Assembly (NCBI GenBank): GCA_016192885.1
Contig: JACPTH010000028.1
Location: forward strand, 1-7,707
Source of the DNA: a bacterium
GTDB lineage: Bacteria; Muiribacteriota; Ozemobacteria; Ozemobacterales; Ozemobacteraceae
Reading direction: 5' to 3'
DNA: 7,707 nt
The translations under genes and the position numbers were made by a program. The notes beneath the pieces are model-generated. The model was not told the origin of the DNA, made no database searches, and saw nothing but the letters and a program-made list of their open reading frames with translations. Positions 1 through 7,707 of the stretch are shown in pieces. The stretch's first letter is position 1. Each line of letters starts with the position of its first letter.

Positions 1-1242
1 ATGGGAAAACTAAAATTTGATCAAAGCGGGAAAACCGTCATATATGATGGCCGCATTCTTTTTATCGGAGTAGGACAGTTTGATGAGAACAAACCCGCTC
101 AGATTTTAGTTGACGACCTTGCCGCACTCGGGTCTTCAAGCTGGATACTTGAGGAAGTAATCAAATCTTCCGTCGGGAATTTGCGTTTTGAGATAAACGG
201 CAAAAAAATCGTCGAAAGCTCGGACCAATTTGCCCTGGTCCCAAAAACAACGGTTCAACTTTCAAAGGTTGAATTCGCGAAGGGATACAGTTGGCACGGC
301 TTTGGAAATCGAAAGTTTCGAGGAACCCTAAACATTCGCTGGGGAGCCCAAAATTCCTTGGATTGCATAACTACCACCGACCTTGAAACCGTGCTTTCCG
401 GAGTCGTTCCATCCGAGATTTCATCAAAGGCCGCTATTGGCGCTCTTGAGGCTCAAACCGTCGCCGCGCGAGGCGAAATCCTTTCAAAAATGGGATTAAG
501 ACATCTTGGCGAGAAATTTGATTTTTGTTCGGAGCAGCACTGTCAAGTTTATTCAGGAGAAACGCCCGAATCTATCGCGGTTGGGAAGGCCGTTTCTAAT
601 ACGCAAGGAATTTTACTCGCCAACGCGGAAGGTGGTTTTGTTGACGCAGTGTATTCCGCCAATTGCGGAGGTCATGGAGAAGCGAACCATATCGTGTGGA
701 CCTCGTTTCCTGACCCGCAATTAATCGGAGTTTGGGACTCCAAGAAAATCTCAAATTTGGATTTAACCTCTGAAGATAGCGTGAAAAGATTCATTAGAGC
801 GCCTCCTCCATGCTATTGCGATGACCCCACCCTCGAAGGCGGTGACAAATTTAGATGGAAGAAAGAGATTTCTGCAAAAGAGTGGGGAGGTGTCGTGGAA
901 AGAGGCGGGGTAGGAAGTATTCGAAACTTTAAGGAATTTTCCAGGGGGAATTCAGGCCGCTTGTACAAGATTACCATTGAAGGCGAAAAAGGTTCGCGAA
1001 CGATAATGAAAGAATTAAATATTCGAAAACTTTTTGGAGGTTTAAGAAGCGCTTGTTTCGTCGCCGATTGGAAGCGCAATTCAAAAGGGTTTATTATTGA
1101 AGGGTTGTTTGAAGGCGCAGGCTGGGGACACGGCGTCGGCATGTGTCAAACAGGCGCGCAAGGCATGGCGCGGTCAGGCGAAAATTTCCAAAAAATTTTG
1201 TTGCATTATTTTCCGGGAAGTCATCTAATGAAAGTATATTAA
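1..1242 (+). CDS. SpoIID/LytB-domain protein, probably 5'-truncated
   Basis: The 413 visible residues carry the hallmarks of the SpoIID/LytB family, whose best-studied member is a peptidoglycan lytic transglycosylase and whose LytB-type members act as amidase enhancers. Seen: the core GVVPSEI at 134-140, where E139 aligns with the catalytic glutamate of SpoIID; EAQTVAARGE at 150-159; a two-cysteine motif CSEQHCQVY at 176-184, at the site where a known SpoIID structure binds zinc; YSANCGGH at 218-225; and the C-terminal signature GWGHGVGMCQTGAQG at 374-388. Residues 226-350 form a long insert with a CYC pair (271-273). Residues 1-110 look like beta-rich lead-in. There is no signal peptide, although the family normally works outside the cytoplasm, and the ATG is the first base of the window, so the true start probably lies upstream. 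A LOG-family gene follows 2 bases after the TAA stop. The family call is firm; substrate and exact activity are inferred. Confidence 0.9.
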   Translation: MGKLKFDQSGKTVIYDGRILFIGVGQFDENKPAQILVDDLAALGSSSWILEEVIKSSVGNLRFEINGKKIVESSDQFALVPKTTVQLSKVEFAKGYSWHGFGNRKFRGTLNIRWGAQNSLDCITTTDLETVLSGVVPSEISSKAAIGALEAQTVAARGEILSKMGLRHLGEKFDFCSEQHCQVYSGETPESIAVGKAVSNTQGILLANAEGGFVDAVYSANCGGHGEANHIVWTSFPDPQLIGVWDSKKISNLDLTSEDSVKRFIRAPPPCYCDDPTLEGGDKFRWKKEISAKEWGGVVERGGVGSIRNFKEFSRGNSGRLYKITIEGEKGSRTIMKELNIRKLFGGLRSACFVADWKRNSKGFIIEGLFEGAGWGHGVGMCQTGAQGMARSGENFQKILLHYFPGSHLMKVY

Positions 1243-1244
1243 TT

Positions 1245-1814
1245 ATGAGCGGACACCTAATTAAACCCGTAGCAGTATGCGTATTTTGCTCGTCATCCTC
1301 TTTCCTAAACCCCCTAATTTTATCGGCGGGAAAAGAACTTGGCGAGGGGTTGGCGCGACTTGGCCTTGAATTGATTTATGGCGGAGGAAACAGCGGGCTC
1401 ATGGGAGTCGTGGCGATCGCCCATCAAGCCGAAGGCGGTAAGGTGGTCGGAGTGATCCTTGATTCAATGGCCCATGATTACAGGCATCCGGATCCGCCTC
1501 AAAAAGTAATTACTACTTCCAATCCTGGAGAGCGAAAAAAAAGAATGTCCGATCTGTCTGGAGCTTTTTTAGTGCTTCCGGGCGGCTTTGGAACCTATAG
1601 CGAACTTTTCGAAATGCTTTCATCAAAACAGTTGGGGATTCTGGACAAACCGATCATTATTTTGAACACGAACGGATATTTCGAACCGCTTCTAGCCATG
1701 CTTTTCCACAGCGTTACGGAGAAAACTATTAAAACAGAGCATTTGAGACTCTTTGATGTCGTAAACACCGTATCTGAAGCCCTGGAAAAACTGAAAACAC
1801 CAAAAGAAAAGTAG
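1245..1814 (+). CDS. LOG-family (TIGR00730-type) nucleotide 5'-monophosphate phosphoribohydrolase
   Basis: The 189-residue protein is a standard-length LOG-family Rossmann-fold enzyme, often annotated 'lysine decarboxylase-like' or 'cytokinin riboside 5'-monophosphate phosphoribohydrolase'. Characterised members release the base from (cytokinin or other) nucleoside monophosphates. Seen: VCVFCSSS (11-18) in the first strand and loop; IYGGGNSGLMG (44-54), the nucleotide-binding glycine loop; RKKRM (97-101), with the conserved arginine; and LPGGFGTYSE (111-120), the PGGxGTxxE signature with its catalytic glutamate E120. The C-terminal pattern (GILDKPIIIL, GYFEPLL) is also typical. I chose the ATG at 1245 because it starts right at the family's N-terminus and lies 2 bases after the previous stop. 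The frame is open back to an ATG at 1143, but that adds 34 non-conserved residues inside the upstream gene. The Shine-Dalgarno match is poor (AAAG about 10 bases upstream), so translation is probably coupled to the SpoIID/LytB gene. The physiological substrate is unknown. Confidence 0.92.
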   Translation: MSGHLIKPVAVCVFCSSSSFLNPLILSAGKELGEGLARLGLELIYGGGNSGLMGVVAIAHQAEGGKVVGVILDSMAHDYRHPDPPQKVITTSNPGERKKRMSDLSGAFLVLPGGFGTYSELFEMLSSKQLGILDKPIIILNTNGYFEPLLAMLFHSVTEKTIKTEHLRLFDVVNTVSEALEKLKTPKEK

Positions 1815-1816
1815 TG

Positions 1817-1871
1817 GCGGGTTTGCCCCCCCACTTTTGCGAAATCTTGGCTTCGCAGGCATAAAGCCCGC
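1817..1871. terminator. Imperfect two-part stem-loop between convergent genes; possible terminator
   Basis: The outer arms GCGGGTTTGCC (1817-1827) and GGCATAAAGCCCGC (1858-1871) pair over 11 base pairs with small bulges at 1861-1862 and 1866. An inner perfect 6-bp stem, TGCGAA (1838-1843) with TTCGCA (1852-1857), closes an 8-base loop. Read on the - strand, the structure is followed after a few bases by TTTTCTTTT (complement of 1802-1810), which would suit termination of the PLD gene and would overlap the last codons of the LOG gene. Read on the + strand, the nearest T run (1892-1897) is about 20 bases away, too far for a classic intrinsic terminator. The pairing is visible; the terminator role is inferred. 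It could also be a dispersed intergenic repeat. Confidence 0.4.
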
Positions 1872-1932
1872 GCAGCCCCTGATTATTAACGTTTTTTCAA
1901 AACAATTTGCTGGTTGTTCCCCTTGCATCCTT

Positions 1933-4191
1933 TTAAATAATTGGGCGCAAAAAGCGCAGCTTTGCTAATAAGTGCAATAAAAACTGCTTGTTCCCGGGCA
2001 AATCATCAGGGCCAAAAACCCCTTTCACTTCACCATTTGGAAGAATTTCAATTTTATATTGCTTCGCCTCTAAAAGATCATTCATGATTCGGTTGCGATT
2101 GTCCGCGGAAAAACCTTTCGATTTTATGGCGGCAACCACTTCTCCATTAATGGTTTCACTCATGGAATCCATGTTATATGTCCCAACCACGGAAATAACC
2201 TTGTCAAAAACGAACGTTTTTGAATGAAGTTTTCGTTTCACGGCGAATGCCCAAATTTCGCTTGTCGGTATTTCCTTTAAAATTCTCTTCCAATCGTTGT
2301 AAAACATTGCCTGGGTTAGCAAGCTATCTGTAGACATTGGGCTATTGGTATGAAAAATGATTTTTATTCCCCGCTTGCTTGCCCTTTTAAGCGCAGCTTC
2401 CGCCCGGTCGGTCAAAACCACATACGGATTTTGAATTATGATTTCTGATTTTGATCCGTCTATAAAACGGATAATTTGGTCGGTAATATCATTTCGAGAA
2501 CCCCATTGGGAATGTTTATCAATAATTTTTAGGGGGCAATAAAAGGAATCGCGAAATGGTTCGTAACCTGCGTAATCAACAAGGTGCTTGTATTTGGAAA
2601 GCTCGGAATTATAACCTTTAAGCGCTTTAAGAGCTTTAGAATCACCCTTTAATGGGTTATATAGCGCGCCGCCATGCAAATATGTATTCATTGCCTCGTA
2701 GGCTATTTCCATTTCCGACCGCTTTGATACGAGTTTTCCAATAACATCCTTAACGATTTTAAGCGATTTAAGAGGCAGGAATTCTTCGGAAAAGGCTAAG
2801 TCCAGTTGCTTTGCAACTTCTTGACTTTCTATCAAAACATCGGTGTCCCGGTACATCGTAGGTTCATCTCTGGGATCGACAAAGTAACTGGCTGAAATGT
2901 TCCGACCGCCAATGATCGAATATTCGTTATCAACAACAACAATTTTGTCGTGATTGCTTGCCATTATTTCAGTTAAATTCAGCAAGACGGTTGAAAGGCT
3001 TTGATGGATTGGATTGAAGACCTTTATCTCGACATTTGGATAATCGGAAAGTTCTTGTAGAAAGTCTTGCGCCAGGACTCTCCTTGTAAGGGTTTTAGTC
3101 CCTCTGGCATCTACCATTAGGCGAATTTTTACGCCTTCCTGAGCTTTCTTTAATAAAACCCCCAACATGGAAAGCCCAAAGATATCTGTTTCTACAATAA
3201 AATACTGTATGTCGATCGAAACTTTGGCTTCATTGAGAATCCACCAGCGAGCGTACCATGACTCAGGGTTGCTCGTTAGCAAACGAACGCGGCTTTCGGA
3301 ATCATTTTTTCCCGCCGCAACTTTAAACAAATCAAACACCAGGTCAGGGGGAGGAGTGAACCGAGAAGAAATTTCCTCAAATTTCAAAAGGAACTCTTGG
3401 AATTTCGCCTTGGAGTGGAAAAAAGAGAGCGATTTCCCGGCGTATACCACGAACCTTGTGAGCTTGACCGGAAACGCCAACCATGATGTTGCGCGATACT
3501 TCCCATATGAAGAAGCCATATTCCCATTTTTCTGTTCGAGAAAAGCTCTTTGTCTCTCAACCTCAAAGGAGGCTTCCAAATATCTCAAACGGTCTTGGGC
3601 AAGCCTTGAAAAACGACTATTCCTTGAATCCTTTGCAAGAGAACCAAGAATTTCCACGGATTTTTTTAAATCCCCCTTCAGCCACTCATATGCGCGGGCA
3701 AGTTCATATTTTGCTTGGGAAACAGCGGGAGAAGAAGGATTTGAATCGATGAATTTTTGGAGACGGCCCATCGCCGCATCGGGGAACTTTCTTCCTCTTT
3801 CATCCCAGAGGTCTTCAATAATAACTCTTAGCTCGGTCGGAATTGGGGGAAGTTTACTTTCAGAGCTTACAAGGGCTTTTTTATCGTTATCGGCCGATTC
3901 AATGGATGGAGCTTGGGCGAAGGATTGATCTTCGGGCGGAACCCCTCCATTTTTTGGCGCGGAGTTAGCGTTTAACAACCCTTCGTATGATGACTTTGCC
4001 TCTTTGTAATTGCGTAAGAGAATGCGAACTTCGTTTTCCGATTTGCCTTGATTCACCGCTTCCTGGTATTTTTGAAAAACCCCCACATATCGATGGTATG
4101 CGGCGGTTAAGTTTTCCTCAGCGGAAATCGGGAAACCGATTAACCCAATTAAAAATAAAATCGCGAGAATGCTTCGAACATTCTTTAGCAT
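1933..4191 (-). CDS. Exported phospholipase D superfamily protein, cardiolipin synthase C-like, with helical-repeat N-terminus
   Basis: This 752-residue protein has a typical Sec signal peptide (basic MLKNVR, hydrophobic 8-20, likely cleavage after ISA at 24). A helical stretch (27-75), a low-complexity linker (76-115) and TPR-like helices (about 120-215) follow. The rest is a two-domain PLD fold: SIDIQYFIVETD (325-336), the first HKD motif with H414, K416, D421 and then GGRN (428-431), YRDTDV (447-452), and the second HKD motif with H656, K658, D663 followed by GTYNMDS and a downstream N-G-E. These resemble ClsC (YmdC)-type cardiolipin synthases, which transfer phosphatidyl groups between phospholipids. 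Both catalytic triads are complete, so the enzyme is probably active. ClsC-type proteins are usually near 470 residues, so about 300 N-terminal residues are extra. A strong Shine-Dalgarno sequence fixes the start. The substrate could instead be another phosphodiester such as nucleic acid. Fold and motifs are certain; the lipid role is inferred. Confidence 0.88.
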   Translation of the reverse strand: MLKNVRSILAILFLIGLIGFPISAEENLTAAYHRYVGVFQKYQEAVNQGKSENEVRILLRNYKEAKSSYEGLLNANSAPKNGGVPPEDQSFAQAPSIESADNDKKALVSSESKLPPIPTELRVIIEDLWDERGRKFPDAAMGRLQKFIDSNPSSPAVSQAKYELARAYEWLKGDLKKSVEILGSLAKDSRNSRFSRLAQDRLRYLEASFEVERQRAFLEQKNGNMASSYGKYRATSWLAFPVKLTRFVVYAGKSLSFFHSKAKFQEFLLKFEEISSRFTPPPDLVFDLFKVAAGKNDSESRVRLLTSNPESWYARWWILNEAKVSIDIQYFIVETDIFGLSMLGVLLKKAQEGVKIRLMVDARGTKTLTRRVLAQDFLQELSDYPNVEIKVFNPIHQSLSTVLLNLTEIMASNHDKIVVVDNEYSIIGGRNISASYFVDPRDEPTMYRDTDVLIESQEVAKQLDLAFSEEFLPLKSLKIVKDVIGKLVSKRSEMEIAYEAMNTYLHGGALYNPLKGDSKALKALKGYNSELSKYKHLVDYAGYEPFRDSFYCPLKIIDKHSQWGSRNDITDQIIRFIDGSKSEIIIQNPYVVLTDRAEAALKRASKRGIKIIFHTNSPMSTDSLLTQAMFYNDWKRILKEIPTSEIWAFAVKRKLHSKTFVFDKVISVVGTYNMDSMSETINGEVVAAIKSKGFSADNRNRIMNDLLEAKQYKIEILPNGEVKGVFGPDDLPGNKQFLLHLLAKLRFLRPII

Positions 4192-4195
4192 AGAA

Positions 4196-4203
4196 CCACC
4201 TCC
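4196..4203 (-). promoter_or_regulatory. Strong Shine-Dalgarno sequence of the PLD-family gene
   Basis: On the - strand the bases read GGAGGTGG, with the GGAGG core ending 7 bases before the ATG at 4191. This is a near-ideal ribosome binding site and supports that ATG as the true start, in agreement with the signal peptide that begins there. It is the best Shine-Dalgarno match at any start in this window. Confidence 0.8.
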
Positions 4204-4221
4204 ACGACCAATAATGTTCTA

Positions 4222-4250
4222 ATTATACCCGTCAAATTAAAAGACGTAAA
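4222..4250 (-). promoter_or_regulatory. Putative sigma-70-type promoter of the PLD-family gene
   Basis: On the - strand, TTTACG (4245-4250, four of six matches to TTGACA) is followed after exactly 17 bases by a perfect TATAAT (4222-4227). Transcription would start near 4215 and leave a leader of about 24 bases that holds the Shine-Dalgarno sequence. The element lies in the 79-base gap between dtd and the PLD gene, so the PLD gene can probably be transcribed separately from dtd. The boxes are visible; activity is inferred, and AT-rich gaps can give chance matches. Confidence 0.55.
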
Positions 4251-4270
4251 GGAGTACAAACCCAAATTAA

Positions 4271-4714
4271 CTAATTACTGTCGAGCTCGATTGTTACCGG
4301 GCCGGAATTCAACTGCAAAATAGACATATCCGCGGCAAAAACTCCCCCAAACACTTCTTTTACTCCGGCCAAATTCAAGCGTCGCATAAATTCTTCATAA
4401 AGAATTTTGGCGCGTTGAGGTTCCTCCGCATCGGAAAAACTCGGACGGAACCCTCTCCTTACGTCTCCAAAAAGCGTAAACTGGGAAATAACCAATACTG
4501 GCAAGGAAAGATCCAAAACGGAAAGATTCATTCGATCTGATTTGTCCGGAAATATCCTAAGGCCTGCCACTTTTTTTACCATCCAATCAAGGTCGGAATC
4601 TTTGTCCGTTTTGGCAATTCCCAGATAACACACCAATCCTCGCCCGATTTTTGAAATCTCCTGTTTTGAAACGGAGACAATACAAGAATCAACTCTTTGG
4701 ACAACGGCTTTCAT
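4271..4714 (-). CDS. dtd: D-aminoacyl-tRNA deacylase
   Basis: This is a full-length DTD protein (147 residues, usual length 145-150). DTD hydrolyses the ester bond of tRNAs mischarged with D-amino acids, and also Gly-tRNA(Ala), in the cytoplasm, and works as a homodimer. Seen: MKAVVQRV at the N-terminus, LRIFPD (52-57), MNLSVLD (62-68), the signature SQFTL (77-81) followed by RPSFSDAE (90-97), and the second signature NSGPVT (136-141), whose Gly-cisPro pair G138-P139 screens chirality. The position after RRG that is usually basic (GRRPSF or GRRPNF) is F89 here, a mild deviation. The start at 4714 gives the conserved MKAVVQRV terminus; the ribosome binding site is weak (GAAGG about 10 bases upstream). 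It lies 64 bases after the metallopeptidase gene and 79 before the PLD gene, both on the same strand, so co-transcription with the upstream gene is possible but there is no functional link. Confidence 0.97.
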   Translation of the reverse strand: MKAVVQRVDSCIVSVSKQEISKIGRGLVCYLGIAKTDKDSDLDWMVKKVAGLRIFPDKSDRMNLSVLDLSLPVLVISQFTLFGDVRRGFRPSFSDAEEPQRAKILYEEFMRRLNLAGVKEVFGGVFAADMSILQLNSGPVTIELDSN

Positions 4715-4778
4715 AATATTTTAGCCTTCAGTTATCAGCGATCGGCAAAGCCCTTGAAGATTTGTTGCCAAACAAAAA

Positions 4779-7707
<2,929 letters not shown>

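Noticed and set aside
813..1142. A 109-codon open frame on the - strand inside the SpoIID/LytB gene
   Set aside because: The translation is proline- and serine-rich shadow sequence antisense to conserved SpoIID/LytB residues, with no recognisable domain.
1..1242. Reading the SpoIID/LytB gene as evidence of an endospore former
   Set aside because: The family is common in non-sporulating bacteria, and no other sporulation gene is present in the window.
3167..3928. A 253-codon open frame on the + strand, opposite the PLD-family gene
   Set aside because: It lies antisense to the well-supported PLD gene over its helical N-terminus and first domain. Its translation is low in recognisable motifs and reads as a complement shadow, and no ribosome binding site or family match is seen.
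4715..4760. Possible promoter directly upstream of dtd (TTGCCG and TAAAAT on the - strand)
   Set aside because: The spacer is 19 bases and the -10-like box almost touches the start codon, so the match is no better than chance in an AT-rich gap.
4761..4776. Possible intrinsic terminator after the metallopeptidase gene
   Set aside because: The hairpin is a 6-bp AT-dominated stem, and on the - strand it is followed by TCTTCAAGGG with no T run, so it does not meet the usual form of an intrinsic terminator.

Overview
The window reads as a short genomic fragment (a contig, or close to one) that carries five protein-coding genes. Two are on the + strand (about 1-1814) and three on the - strand (about 1933-7707), so the two groups converge on a 118-base spacer at 1815-1932. 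Both outermost genes look incomplete. The first begins at base 1 with an ATG but shows no signal peptide or ribosome binding site. The last stays open past its first possible start and runs into a tract of 30 C that ends the window. I see no rRNA, tRNA, CRISPR array, insertion sequence or phage gene.

Layout: (1) 1-1242, a SpoIID/LytB-domain protein, a peptidoglycan-acting family. (2) 1245-1814, a LOG-family (TIGR00730-type) Rossmann-fold nucleotide phosphoribohydrolase, two bases downstream and probably translated from the same mRNA. (3) 1815-1932, the convergent spacer, which holds an imperfect two-part stem-loop. (4) 1933-4191, - strand, an exported phospholipase D superfamily protein with two intact HKD motifs of the cardiolipin synthase C type, preceded by a signal peptide and a helical repeat region; it has a good Shine-Dalgarno sequence and a plausible sigma-70 type promoter of its own. 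(5) 4271-4714, - strand, D-aminoacyl-tRNA deacylase (dtd). (6) 4779-7707, - strand, a very long surface or secreted metallopeptidase with a hyicolysin (M30)-like HExxH site behind a string of carboxypeptidase-regulatory and Ig-like modules, cut off at its N-terminus.

Three of the five products (SpoIID/LytB protein, PLD protein, metallopeptidase) probably act outside the cytoplasm, on the wall, the membrane lipids and external protein; the other two (LOG, Dtd) are cytoplasmic housekeeping or detoxifying enzymes. I see no evidence that the five form one pathway. A SpoIID-domain protein alone does not imply spore formation, because this family is widespread in non-sporulating bacteria.

The organism is a bacterium with GC around the mid-40s percent by eye. 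The mix of a SpoIID/LytB protein, a signal-peptide PLD protein and an Ig-rich M30-like protease, with a possible poly-glycine lipoprotein linker, fits a deep-branching or candidate-phylum diderm lineage, but that is a weak guess. I found no convincing new defence or mobile system. The points most worth checking are the G/C tract at the truncated protease gene, the domain composition of the two large exported proteins, and the convergent stem-loop.
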